The translations under genes were made by a program, and so were the position numbers. A stretch of DNA of 23,420 bases. Origin: Clostridia bacterium. GTDB taxonomy: Bacteria > Bacillota > Clostridia > Oscillospirales > CAG-272. Of this stretch, positions 14,204 to 21,959 are shown piece after piece. Numbering within the stretch: position 1 is the stretch's first letter; each line of letters begins with the position of its first letter. The DNA lies in NCBI GenBank assembly GCA_017382615.1, contig JAFNZX010000083.1, positions 1-23,420 on the forward strand, written 5' to 3'. Below the pieces are notes generated by a model. The model made no database searches and had not been told where the DNA came from. It was given only the letters and a program-made list of their open reading frames with translations.

Positions 14204-15832
14204 TTGCGCGAAGAAAACGAAAAGCTCGACGAGGAGCTGCAGCAGCCAAAAGCAGAAAATGATCAATTAAAGACACCCGCCCCACGATTATTCAGCAAAG
14301 ACGAGGACGAGCAAGAGAGAGCCGACCGCGAGCTGGACGAACAGTTTGAGCGCGAGGAGGAGGAGCAGGAGCGCGAGGTTGAGCAGGACGAGCAGGCACT
14401 TGCCGAGGACGAAATGCCGGATTCCTATGAGGAGATCATGGAGGACACCTTCGAGAGCCTGGAAGATCTGCTAGATAACAAAAAATACGCCGATTTCGTG
14501 CGCGAGCTGGAAAAGCTCAACCCCATTGACGCGGCGGATTTCTTTGAAAATCTGCCGCCCAAGCGGATTCCCGCTGTGTTCCGTCTACTCAAAAAGGACA
14601 GCGCGGCAGAGGTTTTTGCCGAGCTTGACGCGCCCTTGCAGGAGCGTATCATCTCCGCTATGACCGACCGAGAGATCTCGGTCATCGTGGAAGACTTGTT
14701 CCTTGACGACGCGGTAGACATGCTGACCGAGATGCCTGCCAACATCGTGCGCCGCATCAAGAAAAACACCACGCCCGAAACGCGTGCACAGATCAATCGC
14801 CTGCTCGCCTACCCCGAGGACAGCGCGGGCAGCGTCATGACAAGCGAATTTGTGGATCTGCGCAAGACCATGACGGTTTCCGAGGCGATCAAGCACATCA
14901 GACAGACCGGTATTGATAAGGAAACCGTGTATACCGCTTACGTCATTGACGACAGCCGTATCTTGGAGGGCATCGTGTCCTTCAAGGATCTGCTGTTTTC
15001 GGCACGTGACGCGCTGATCGGTGACATCATGGAGCCCAATATCATTTACGCAAATACGCTGGACGACCAGGAAACGGTTGCCGATATCATTGCAAAGTAC
15101 AACCTGCTTTCCCTGCCCATCGTGGACCGTGAATCCCGCCTTGTGGGTATCGTTACCGTCGACGACGCTTTGGACGTCATCGAAGAAGAAACCACCGAGG
15201 ACATTGAAAAAATGGCGGCAATTTTGCCAACAGACAAGCCCTATATGCGTACAAGCGTATGGGAAAACTTCAAAAAGCGCATTCCGTGGCTGCTGCTGTT
15301 GATGCTGACGGCAACCTTTACGGGTACGATCATTACCATGCTGGAGGGCAAGATTGACGCACTTGACTTTCCGCTGGTGCTGTCCCTTTCGGCGTTTATC
15401 CCCATGCTGATGAGTACGGGCGGTAATGCGGGCGGGCAGTCGTCTGTTACGGTCATTCGTGCGCTTTCGCTGGGTGAGATTGAGCCCAAAGACATTTTGC
15501 GCGTGGTGTGGAAGGAAATCCGCATTGCCATGCTGTGCGGTGCGTGCGTATTTGCTGCCTGCTTTATCAAAACCTGGGCGTACGATTGCAAGTTCAATAC
15601 CGAGCCGCAGTATCTCATGATCGCGGCAGCGGTCAGTGCGACCGTGTTTGTGGCGATCGTGCTGGCAAAGCTGATCGGCGCGATTTTGCCGATTGGCGCG
15701 AAGGTGATCAGACTTGACCCGTCGGTCATGGCATCCCCGTTTATTACGACTATTGTAGACACACTGACGCTGCTGGTCTATTTTCTGATCGTCATTTACC
15801 TGCTCGTGCCGCAAATGACAGCGGTGCTGTAA
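14204..15832 (+). CDS. mgtE: Magnesium transporter MgtE
   Basis: Mg2+ channel/transporter of the MgtE family (dimeric in known structures). The 542-residue protein has an acidic, highly charged N-terminal region (to about 75), the superhelical N domain (about 85-212), two CBS domains that sense Mg2+ (about 213-332) and a C-terminal membrane domain with about five helices (about 362-540). PMLMSTGGNAGGQSSVTVIRAL and DPSVMASPFITTIVDTLTLLVYF are the pore-domain hallmarks. The TTG at 14204 is preferred because GGGGTGA (14192-14198) lies five nt before it; the alternative GTG at 14195 overlaps that Shine-Dalgarno. The acidic extension is longer than usual. The start codon is only 21 nt from the end of the inverted-repeat element. 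Confidence 0.93.
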   Translation: MREENEKLDEELQQPKAENDQLKTPAPRLFSKDEDEQERADRELDEQFEREEEEQEREVEQDEQALAEDEMPDSYEEIMEDTFESLEDLLDNKKYADFVRELEKLNPIDAADFFENLPPKRIPAVFRLLKKDSAAEVFAELDAPLQERIISAMTDREISVIVEDLFLDDAVDMLTEMPANIVRRIKKNTTPETRAQINRLLAYPEDSAGSVMTSEFVDLRKTMTVSEAIKHIRQTGIDKETVYTAYVIDDSRILEGIVSFKDLLFSARDALIGDIMEPNIIYANTLDDQETVADIIAKYNLLSLPIVDRESRLVGIVTVDDALDVIEEETTEDIEKMAAILPTDKPYMRTSVWENFKKRIPWLLLLMLTATFTGTIITMLEGKIDALDFPLVLSLSAFIPMLMSTGGNAGGQSSVTVIRALSLGEIEPKDILRVVWKEIRIAMLCGACVFAACFIKTWAYDCKFNTEPQYLMIAAAVSATVFVAIVLAKLIGAILPIGAKVIRLDPSVMASPFITTIVDTLTLLVYFLIVIYLLVPQMTAVL

Positions 15833-16300
15833 CGGACGACCCCACCACACGGACGACCCAACTCACGAAAGTTTTCGCCCGCCTTTTTCAAAAGGCGGCG
15901 CAGTCGAGGGCGCGCAGCCCTCGTCGCCTCCGCAGAGGCGAAACTTTCCTTACGGCATTTCTTTGGTTCTTTCTTTGTGCCTACTTGCTCAAAGAAAGAA
16001 CGGAAACGATTTTCTCACATAATATCAAAACAGCCGTAGGGCGGGGGCTTGCTCCCGCAGTAAAAAAGAAAGGAAGCTACTTTGCATAAGTAACTTCCTT
16101 TTTCTTTTTACATTGAGATAATTTTCTCCGTTCTTTTTTGGCTAAGTAGCCGCAAAAAAGAACCAAAAAACGGCGAAAAAAGTTTCGTGCCTGCGGGCAC
16201 GACGAGGGCTTCGTGCCCTCGACCTGCGCAAACTTTTGAAAAAGTTTGATCAAAACTTTTCATGAGTTGGCGTCCGTATGGTGGCGGTCGTCCGCGTGGT
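15833..16300. repeat. Hairpin-rich quasi-palindromic element, copy 2
   Basis: Fills the whole 470-bp gap between the convergent mgtE and FAD-dehydrogenase stop codons. The ends are imperfect inverted repeats built on CGGACGACC...CCACCAC...CGGACG...CCAACTCA. Left arm: hairpin A 15879-15898 (CCGCCTTTT/AAAAGGCGG), B 15905-15923 (CGAGGGC/GCCCTCG), C 15925-15940 (CGCCTC/GAGGCG). Right arm: C' 16186-16201 (CGTGCC/GGCACG), B' 16203-16221, A' 16230-16247. The core (16004-16127) lies between GCTCAAAGAAAGAACGG (15987-16003) and CCGTTCTTTTTTGGC (16128-16142). Core sequence such as ACGATTTTCTCACATAATATC reads as the reverse complement of copy 1, although the flanking arms have the same orientation. No coding ORF is seen. 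Confidence 0.85.
16069..16110. terminator. Bidirectional terminator hairpin in the repeat core, copy 2
   Basis: AAAGGAAG (16069-16076) pairs with CTTCCTTT (16094-16101), with inner ACTT/AAGT pairing. T-rich sequence follows on the plus strand, and A-runs before the stem give T-runs on the minus strand. Placed between convergent genes, it can end both the mgtE and the FAD-dehydrogenase transcripts. Confidence 0.75.
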
Positions 16301-16302
16301 GT

Positions 16303-17688
16303 TTACGCGTTGACCTCTCTGCCGGTGATCTTATCCGCGACGTAGATGCCCATTGCGCCGCTCTGCGAAAGTCCGCGCGTAATGCCGCTGCCGTCGCCAA
16401 TCAGGTACACGCCTTCCATGATCTCAAAGTTCTCGTTGTGCTTGGGCTTGATGGAATAGTACTTATTCTCGCAGCCGTACAGCAGCGTGTCGTCGTTGGC
16501 ACAGCCGGGCGCAACCTTATCCAGCGCGTAAATGGTCTCGATAATGTTGGTCAGCGCGCGGTAAGGCAGCACAACGCTGAGGTCGCCGGGGAATGCCTGC
16601 AACGTGGGTCTGACCGTGCTCTGCGACAGTCTGTGTGCGTTGGTTCTTCTGCCTCTGATCAAATCACCAAATCTCTGCACCATGATGTTTCCTTCTGCTG
16701 CAAAGTTGGTATTTCTTGCAATGTTCTCGGCATACTCGGTAGGTTTTTGGAAATCACCGTCAAAGTGAATGGACGACAAAATTGCAAAGTTGCAGTTCTC
16801 GGTCTTCTTCTCGGGCTGTGCAAACGAGTGACCGTTTGCGGTAATGACACCGTGGTTATTCTCTGCCGATACAAGTCCGCCCTGGTTAAAGCAAAACATT
16901 CTGGTTCTGTCCTCGAACGTCTTGGTGCGGTACAAAATCTTAGGCTCGTAGATCTGCGATGAAAATTCGCGCCAGATAATATCCTTCATCTCCACGCGCA
17001 CACCGATATCCACAGAATTTGCATCCATACGAATGCCAAACTTCTTGCAGGTGCGGATCACGAAATCCGAACCGCTTCTGCCCGTAGAAATGATAATTTT
17101 GGAAGCCTGCAGCACCTCTGCCTCTCTGCTTCCTCTTCTATGTGAAACGGCATAGCAGCCGTCCATTTTTTCGATCTCAAGCACCTCTGTCAAATCTCTC
17201 ATCTCTACGCCCTGCTCTTCCAGCGCGTCGATCAGACTCTGCATGGTGTCAAAATTCTTATCCGTACCCAAATGACGCACGTTCATGTCCAAAAGGCGCA
17301 GATTATTCTGCAGACACTTGAGCTTAAGCTCCTCGTTGGAATGGTACATGGGCGGATAGTCATCAGCAAACTGCTCAAGGATGCTGTCTACTTGATTGAT
17401 ATAGTACATGGCAAGGTCTTCGCCCAGCTCTTCGCCCATTGTACCGCCGTATGCAGTACCAAGGTTAAATTTGCCGTCCGAAAATGCACCTGCACCGGCG
17501 TATCCGCTGGTGATGCTGCACACCTTGCAGTGAATACACTTCTGGTTCTTTCCCGCAGGACAGTGACGCTTGGACAGCGACATGCCCTTTTCAAGAATAA
17601 TAATCTTAAGGGTGGGATCGTTGACTATAGCGCGGTAAGCTGCCATCAAGCCGCCGATACCGCCGCCGATTATGGCTATATCATACAT
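16303..17688 (-). CDS. FAD-dependent dehydrogenase, COG2509-like
   Basis: A 461-residue flavoprotein of the uncharacterised COG2509 group. The N-terminal Rossmann motif DIAIIGGGIGGLMAA (GxGxxG at about 8-13) and a C-terminal GDGSGITRGLSQSGAMGIYVA bind FAD. Between them, CPAGKNQKCIHCKVC (Cys 43, 51, 54, 57; CX7CX2CX2C) followed by SGYAGAGAFSDGKFNLG is characteristic of the group; the Cys spacing looks able to hold an Fe-S cluster or zinc, though that is inference. IIISTGRSGSDFV is a second dinucleotide-fold strand. The start at 17688 has GGAG ten nt upstream. It lies downstream of the rplQ terminator and ends at repeat copy 2. The physiological substrate is unknown. Confidence 0.85.
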   Translation of the reverse strand: MYDIAIIGGGIGGLMAAYRAIVNDPTLKIIILEKGMSLSKRHCPAGKNQKCIHCKVCSITSGYAGAGAFSDGKFNLGTAYGGTMGEELGEDLAMYYINQVDSILEQFADDYPPMYHSNEELKLKCLQNNLRLLDMNVRHLGTDKNFDTMQSLIDALEEQGVEMRDLTEVLEIEKMDGCYAVSHRRGSREAEVLQASKIIISTGRSGSDFVIRTCKKFGIRMDANSVDIGVRVEMKDIIWREFSSQIYEPKILYRTKTFEDRTRMFCFNQGGLVSAENNHGVITANGHSFAQPEKKTENCNFAILSSIHFDGDFQKPTEYAENIARNTNFAAEGNIMVQRFGDLIRGRRTNAHRLSQSTVRPTLQAFPGDLSVVLPYRALTNIIETIYALDKVAPGCANDDTLLYGCENKYYSIKPKHNENFEIMEGVYLIGDGSGITRGLSQSGAMGIYVADKITGREVNA

Positions 17689-17732
17689 ATTCGTTATTCT
17701 CCGATTTATAAAATTGCGGTTTACCCGAAAAT

Positions 17733-17756
17733 ACGGGGCGACTATTGCCGCCCCGT
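17733..17756 (-). terminator. Intrinsic terminator after rplQ
   Basis: ACGGGGCG/CGCCCCGT stem with an 8-nt loop, followed on the minus strand by ATTTTC. It lies 23 nt past the rplQ stop, at the end of the ribosomal operon. The T-run is short, so some read-through into the FAD gene is possible. Confidence 0.7.
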
Positions 17757-17778
17757 GTGTTGTTTGATAAGTCCTTGA

Positions 17779-18126
17779 TTAGTCCTTAACCAAGGTGATG
17801 ATCGCCATCTCTGCTGCGTCACCGCGGCGAGGGCCGGTCTTCAGAATTCTGGTGTAACCACCCTGACGGTCTGCATACGCAGGAGCGATTTCGCTGAACA
17901 ACTTAGTTACAACGTCCTCCTTGGTAATGTATGCCAGAGCCGCACGACGGCTTGCAAGGGTGTTCTTCTTTCCCAGTGTGATCATCTTTTCTGCAACGGA
18001 ACGGACCTCCTTAGCTCTTGCGAGAGTGGTCTCAACCTGGCCGTTCTCAAGCAGCAGGGTGACCATACCGCGAAGCATAGCTTTTCTATGATCGGTCGTT
18101 CTGCCGAGTTTTCTGGATGCGGGCAT
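17779..18126 (-). CDS. rplQ: 50S ribosomal protein L17
   Basis: Large-subunit protein near the peptide exit tunnel. The 115-residue product has the conserved N-terminus RKLGRTTDHRKAMLRGMVTLLLENGQVETTLARAKEVRSVAEKMITLGK and the C-terminal GGYTRILKTGPRRGDAAEMAIITLV. GGAGGG lies eight nt before the ATG. Last gene of the alpha operon, 56 nt after rpoA, as in most bacteria, and followed by an intrinsic terminator. Confidence 0.98.
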   Translation of the reverse strand: MPASRKLGRTTDHRKAMLRGMVTLLLENGQVETTLARAKEVRSVAEKMITLGKKNTLASRRAALAYITKEDVVTKLFSEIAPAYADRQGGYTRILKTGPRRGDAAEMAIITLVKD

Positions 18127-18182
18127 TGCCTTATCCCTCCTTCTGCTAAACTACTTTACTAAACTTAATTGCTGCCTTTGGC

Positions 18183-19157
18183 TTATTCTTCTTCTCTCTT
18201 GAGATCAAGCCCCAGAGAATGCAGCTTCTGGATAACTTCTTCAAGCGATTTCTTACCGAGGTTACGGACTCTGATCATCTCTTCCTCAGTACGGTTGGTC
18301 AAATCTTCAACAGTATCAATGCCTGCGCGCTTCAAGCAGTTGAAGCTACGTACAGACATGTCAAGCTCCTCAATGGTCATCTCAAGGACTTTTTCCTTCT
18401 TGGTCTCTTCTCTTTCGACCATAATCTCTGCCTTTCTTGCTTCATCAGACAAATCCACAAACAGGTTGAGATGCTCGTTGAGAATCTTGGCGCCGAGCGA
18501 AATCGCTTCCTTGGCGGAGATGGTACCGTTGGTCAGAACGTTGAGCGTGAGCTTATCAAAGTCGGTGTTGTTGCCAACTCTGGTGCTCTCAACGTCATAG
18601 CTTACCTGATAAACAGGGGTGTAAATGGAATCGGTGTAAATCGTCCCGAGAGGCGCAGAAGTGGTCATGCCCAACTGCTCGTTGTGCAGCTGCTTGTTGC
18701 GCTCCTGAGACACATAGCCTCTGCCCTTTGCAAACGTGAGCTCCATGTAGAATCTCTCGTTAGCTGCAACAGTTGCCAGATGATGCTCGGGATTCAGAAT
18801 TTCAATGTCGGAATCCTGCTTAATGTCACCCGCAGTCACAGTGTGCTCGCCGGTTACATCAATAATCACTGTCTTAGGACCAATGCCCTGCAGCTTTGCA
18901 GTAATTCCCTTAACGTTGAGAACGATCTCCGTAATATCTTCTTTTACGCCCTTAATGGTTCCAAACTCGTGCTGTGCGCCGTCGATCTTGATGTTGGTGA
19001 CCGCTACGCCCGGCAGAGAGCTCAGAAGTACTCTGCGCAGGGAGTTACCCAGCGTAGTACCGAAACCTCTCTCCAAAGGTTCAACGATAAATGTTCCGCT
19101 TGTACCGTCTTCACTTGTTTCGACGGTGAAAATATTAGGCTTTTCAATCTCGATCAT
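18183..19157 (-). CDS. rpoA: DNA-directed RNA polymerase alpha subunit
   Basis: Assembles the RNA polymerase core and contacts UP elements and activators. The 324-residue protein has the N-terminal dimerisation domain (FIVEPLERGFGTTLGNSLRRVLLSSLPG, about 22-49) and the C-terminal domain with helix-hairpin-helix (LDMSVRSFNCLKRAGIDTVEDLTNRTEEEMIRVRNLGKKSLEEV). The open frame runs 34 codons further upstream, but the ATG at 19157 gives the standard N-terminus MIEIEKP and has GGAGG 11 nt upstream (19169-19173). A 114-nt structured spacer separates it from rpsD, the largest gap in this operon. Confidence 0.98.
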   Translation of the reverse strand: MIEIEKPNIFTVETSEDGTSGTFIVEPLERGFGTTLGNSLRRVLLSSLPGVAVTNIKIDGAQHEFGTIKGVKEDITEIVLNVKGITAKLQGIGPKTVIIDVTGEHTVTAGDIKQDSDIEILNPEHHLATVAANERFYMELTFAKGRGYVSQERNKQLHNEQLGMTTSAPLGTIYTDSIYTPVYQVSYDVESTRVGNNTDFDKLTLNVLTNGTISAKEAISLGAKILNEHLNLFVDLSDEARKAEIMVEREETKKEKVLEMTIEELDMSVRSFNCLKRAGIDTVEDLTNRTEEEMIRVRNLGKKSLEEVIQKLHSLGLDLKREEE

Positions 19158-19202
19158 TCCAAATAATTCCTCCTCAAAAATTTTAGAAAGTATAACCTGA
19201 TT

Positions 19203-19249
19203 ACACGGATATACCCGCGTTGACTTGCGCAAGACCCAATATACCGTGT
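19203..19249 (-). other. Structured spacer between rpsD and rpoA
   Basis: ACACGG-A-TATA (19203-19213) pairs with TATACCGTGT (19240-19249), a 10-bp stem with one bulged base, enclosing the palindrome TTGCGCAA (19225-19232). No T-run follows on the minus strand, so it is not a terminator. It could be a processing or stability element in the polycistronic mRNA, or a regulatory site for rpoA translation. Confidence 0.5.
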
Positions 19250-19271
19250 GCCTGCGCAAACAACGACAGTA

Positions 19272-19892
19272 TTACTTGGAATAGAGCTCGACGATCAGCT
19301 GCTCGTTGAAATCGAAGTCGATATCTTCTCTTGCGGGCAGAGCTGCAACCTTACCGGACAGGTTAGCGGTGTCAACCTCCAGCCACTTGGGAACGATAAC
19401 GTTCTTCTCAGTCATAGCCTTGAACTTGTCAGAAGAGCGGCTTGCTTCCTTCACAGCGATCACGTCGCCTGCCTTAACGATCAGAGAAGGAATGTTAACC
19501 TTCTTGCCGTTTACGGTGAAGTGTGCGTGCAGAACGAGCTGACGAGCGTCTCTGCGAGACTCTGCAAAGCCCAGTCTGTAAACAACGTTGTCCAGTCTTC
19601 TTTCAAGCAGAAGCAGCAGGTTTTCGCCGGTCATGCCTTCCTTGCGAGCTGCCTCATCATAGTAGTTCTTGAACTGCTTCTCAAGAACACCGTAGTATCT
19701 CTTGGTTGTCTGCTTTTCGCGGAGCTGCAGACCGTACTCTCTCATCTTCTTCTTTGCTGCACCATGCTGACCGGGAGCGGTTGCTCTACGATCCAGAGCG
19801 CACTTGCCGGAAAGGCAGCGGTCGCCCTTCAGATAAAGCTTCTTGCCTTCTCTGCGGCACAGCTTACATGCAGGACCTGTATATCTTGCCAT
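19272..19892 (-). CDS. rpsD: 30S ribosomal protein S4, zinc-binding form
   Basis: Primary 16S rRNA-binding protein that starts assembly of the 30S body. The 206-residue product has the N-terminal Cys set C9, C12, C26, C31 (PACKLC...GDRCLSGKC), i.e. the zinc-containing (C+) form, then the S4 RNA-binding domain (RLDNVVYRLGFAESRRDARQLVLHAHFTVNGKKVNIPS). A Shine-Dalgarno (AGGAGGT) precedes the start. It sits in the alpha operon between rpsK and rpoA; in several Firmicutes rpsD is elsewhere, so this placement is informative for lineage. Confidence 0.98.
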   Translation of the reverse strand: MARYTGPACKLCRREGKKLYLKGDRCLSGKCALDRRATAPGQHGAAKKKMREYGLQLREKQTTKRYYGVLEKQFKNYYDEAARKEGMTGENLLLLLERRLDNVVYRLGFAESRRDARQLVLHAHFTVNGKKVNIPSLIVKAGDVIAVKEASRSSDKFKAMTEKNVIVPKWLEVDTANLSGKVAALPAREDIDFDFNEQLIVELYSK

Positions 19893-19916
19893 AATTGCGT
19901 TACCTCCTGTGAAAAA

Positions 19917-20315
19917 TTAAACGCGTCTGCGCTTGGGCGGTCTGCAACCGTTGTGGGGGATAGGAGTTACGTCTCTGATCAGAGTGATCTGGAGACCAAC
20001 TGCTTCCAGTGCACGGATTGCGGATTCACGTCCCGAACCGGGGCCCTTAACATACACCTCAACGCTCTTCAGACCCTGATCGATCGCTGCCTTAGCTGCG
20101 GTCTCAGAAGCGGACTGAGCTGCGAAGGGGGTGGACTTTCTGGAACCCTTGAAACCGAGTTCGCCTGCGGATGCCCAGGAAATGGCATTACCGTTGACGT
20201 CGGTGATGGTTACGATAGTGTTATTAAAGGTTGCCTGAATATGAACAACGCCTTTTTCGATATTCTTTTTCTCGCGGCGTCTCTTGACAACCTTCTTTGC
20301 AGCAACTTTTGCCAT
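19917..20315 (-). CDS. rpsK: 30S ribosomal protein S11
   Basis: Platform protein of the 30S subunit that contacts the mRNA near the E site. The 132-residue product has VHIQATFNNTIVTITD-NGNAISWASAGELGFKGSRKSTPFAAQ and the C-terminal DVTPIPHNGCRPPKRRRV, both diagnostic. It lies 19 nt after rpsM and 24 nt before rpsD, in standard order. Confidence 0.99.
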   Translation of the reverse strand: MAKVAAKKVVKRRREKKNIEKGVVHIQATFNNTIVTITDVNGNAISWASAGELGFKGSRKSTPFAAQSASETAAKAAIDQGLKSVEVYVKGPGSGRESAIRALEAVGLQITLIRDVTPIPHNGCRPPKRRRV

Positions 20316-20334
20316 ATTCTATGCCACTCCTTTA

Positions 20335-20703
20335 TTACTTCTTCTTGTTCGCAATGGTCTTTGCGGGACCTTTTCTGGTTCTTGCGTTAGTCTTGGTTCT
20401 CTGTCCTCTGACGGGCAAGCCCTTTCTGTGTCTGACACCGCGGTAGCAGTTGATTTCAACCATGTTCTTGATGTTCATGGCGACTTCACGACGCAGATCA
20501 CCCTCTACAGTGTAGAAGTTTTCGATCTCGTCACGCAGCTTTGCAATGTCTTCCTCGGTCAGATCCTTTGCGCGAATTGCAGGATCAATGCCGGTCTTAG
20601 TGAGGATGTCTGTAGCGCTCTTGCGACCGATACCGTAAATGTAGGTAAGGGCGATGTCAACGCGCTTGTTGTTGGGAATATCAACACCAGCTATACGAGC
20701 CAT
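20335..20703 (-). CDS. rpsM: 30S ribosomal protein S13
   Basis: Head protein of the 30S subunit contacting the P-site tRNA and the 50S subunit. The 122 residues match the family: MARIAGVDIPNNKRVDIALTYIYGIG at the start, the MVEINCYRGVRHRKGLPVRGQRTKTNARTRKGP segment and a basic tail. GAGGTGA lies six nt upstream of the ATG. It follows rpmJ by 53 nt. Confidence 0.99.
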   Translation of the reverse strand: MARIAGVDIPNNKRVDIALTYIYGIGRKSATDILTKTGIDPAIRAKDLTEEDIAKLRDEIENFYTVEGDLRREVAMNIKNMVEINCYRGVRHRKGLPVRGQRTKTNARTRKGPAKTIANKKK

Positions 20704-20756
20704 TCTTATTCACCTCTTCGTTTGGTTTAGTTGTTTGTTTGTCGTGGTTCTCGAGA

Positions 20757-20870
20757 TTAACCCTGCTTCTGCTTGTGCTTGGGGTTCTCGCAGATAACCA
20801 TGACTTTACCTTTTCTCTTGATGATCTTGCACTTTTCGCAGATCTTCTTGACGGACGGTTTAACCTTCAT
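20757..20870 (-). CDS. rpmJ: 50S ribosomal protein L36, zinc-binding form
   Basis: The smallest ribosomal protein, 37 residues, translated from the ATG at 20870 as KVKPSVKKICEKCKIIKRKG followed by KVMVICENPKHKQKQG. C11, C14, C27 and H32 form the zinc ribbon (C+ type). The ribosome binding site is weak, so it may depend on coupling to infA, whose stop codon lies 41 nt upstream. The infA-rpmJ-rpsM order is standard. Confidence 0.97.
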   Translation of the reverse strand: MKVKPSVKKICEKCKIIKRKGKVMVICENPKHKQKQG

Positions 20871-20911
20871 TACGTTATACCATACCTTTCTTTCGAGTTA
20901 TTCGTAAAATC

Positions 20912-21130
20912 TTATTTTGCGCGCCATGTGATGCGGCCCTTGTCAAGGTCGTATACCGAGACCTCAACGGTTACCTTATCACCGGGCAGAATTCTGATAT
21001 AATTCATACGAAGCTTGCCGGAGATATGCGCCTTTACGATATGTCCGTTGGGCAGCTTCACTTTGAAGTTTGCATTAGGCATTGCTTCTACTACAACGCC
21101 TTCAAACTCAATAACGTCGTCCTTCGACAG
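20912..21130 (-). CDS. infA: Translation initiation factor IF-1, probable CTG start
   Basis: S1/OB-fold factor that occupies the A site during initiation. The frame encodes 72 residues if begun at CTG 21130: (M)SKDDVIEFEGVVVEAMPNAN, then FKVKLPNGHIVKAHISGKLR and MNYIRILPGDKVTVEVSVYD, ending LDKGRITWRAK. Length and both ends match the family exactly. There is no ATG, GTG or TTG at the expected position. GGAGG (21138-21142) lies seven nt before the CTG; the in-frame ATT codons at 21133 and 21136 are the alternatives. The first ATG in frame falls at residue 17, inside the OB fold, and would destroy the first strand. Confidence 0.95.
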   Translation of the reverse strand: MSKDDVIEFEGVVVEAMPNANFKVKLPNGHIVKAHISGKLRMNYIRILPGDKVTVEVSVYDLDKGRITWRAK

Positions 21131-21173
21131 AATAATCCCTCCTTACCTGTTTGTAACTTGCATGAGATCGTAA

Positions 21174-21935
21174 TTAAAAATCTTGATCGATCAGTGTCAG
21201 ATTCAACACGCCTTCATCTGTCAGTGCCACGGTGTTTTCGTAGTGTGCTGACAGCTTTCTGTCCGCAGTCACTACCGTCCAACCGTCAGCCAGCTCTCTG
21301 ACCTCATAGGTACCTGCGTTTACCATTGGTTCAATGGCAAGCACCATACCCGAGCAGATGCGTACACCGCGACCGGGAGTTCCGTAGTTCGGAACGTCCG
21401 GAGCTTCATGCACCTCTTTACCGATGCCGTGCCCGATGTACTTGCGCACGGTGGAAAATCCGTTTGCTCTGACGAGCGTGTCGATCGCGGATCCAACGTC
21501 TCCAAGGCGGTTTCCCGACCTCAGCTGTGCGACTCCCGCAAAAAAGCTATCTCTTGTTACCTCGATCAGCTTTGCTGCCTCATCGCTCACCTTTCCTACC
21601 GGAATGGTTCTTGCGCTGTCTCCGTGGTAGCCCTTATAGCACGCGCCCAGGTCGATCTTGACGATGTCACCCTGTCGCAATATCCTCTTTTTGGAGGGTA
21701 TGCCGTGAATGACCTCATCGTTGATACTGATGCACGCGCTTCCGGGAAATCCGTAAAGCCCTAAGAACGAGGGCTTCGCCCCCGATTTCTCGATAAACTG
21801 TCTGATGACGTGATCGAGCTCATAGGTGCTGACGCCTTCGCGGACGTGCTCACGGGCTACAAGCAAAGCCTCGCCCGTGATACGACCCGCTTCTCTCATG
21901 GCTTTGATCTGAGCTGCATTTTTAAGCTGTATCAT
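21174..21935 (-). CDS. map: Methionine aminopeptidase, type I
   Basis: Removes the initiator methionine from nascent proteins. The 253-residue enzyme has the five metal ligands of the pita-bread fold: Asp95 (KIDLGA), Asp106 (HGDSART), His169 (GHGIGKEVHEAP), Glu202 (AIEPM) and Glu233 (HYENTV). GAGG lies six nt before the ATG. It is 24 nt downstream of adk and 43 nt upstream of infA. The small KOW-domain gene found between map and infA in many Clostridia is absent; the gap is too short for it. Confidence 0.98.
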   Translation of the reverse strand: MIQLKNAAQIKAMREAGRITGEALLVAREHVREGVSTYELDHVIRQFIEKSGAKPSFLGLYGFPGSACISINDEVIHGIPSKKRILRQGDIVKIDLGACYKGYHGDSARTIPVGKVSDEAAKLIEVTRDSFFAGVAQLRSGNRLGDVGSAIDTLVRANGFSTVRKYIGHGIGKEVHEAPDVPNYGTPGRGVRICSGMVLAIEPMVNAGTYEVRELADGWTVVTADRKLSAHYENTVALTDEGVLNLTLIDQDF

Positions 21936-21959
21936 ACGATACCTCAGATCGATCCCGAG

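Noticed and set aside
13891..14266. Short ORFs inside the 281-bp inverted-repeat element on both strands
   Set aside because: They lack ribosome binding sites, run through the terminal repeats, and owe their length to the element's composition.
14585..15850. Minus-strand ORF of 421 codons opposite mgtE
   Set aside because: MgtE is unmistakable on the plus strand. The antisense product is His/Gln/Arg-rich and begins within the downstream repeat.
19189..19217. Possible internal promoter before rpoA (TATACT on the minus strand)
   Set aside because: No -35-like hexamer at 16-19 nt; the sequence there is GC-rich.
18219..20390. Plus-strand ORFs opposite rpoA, rpsD and rpsK
   Set aside because: Shadows of ribosomal and polymerase genes that are certain on the minus strand.
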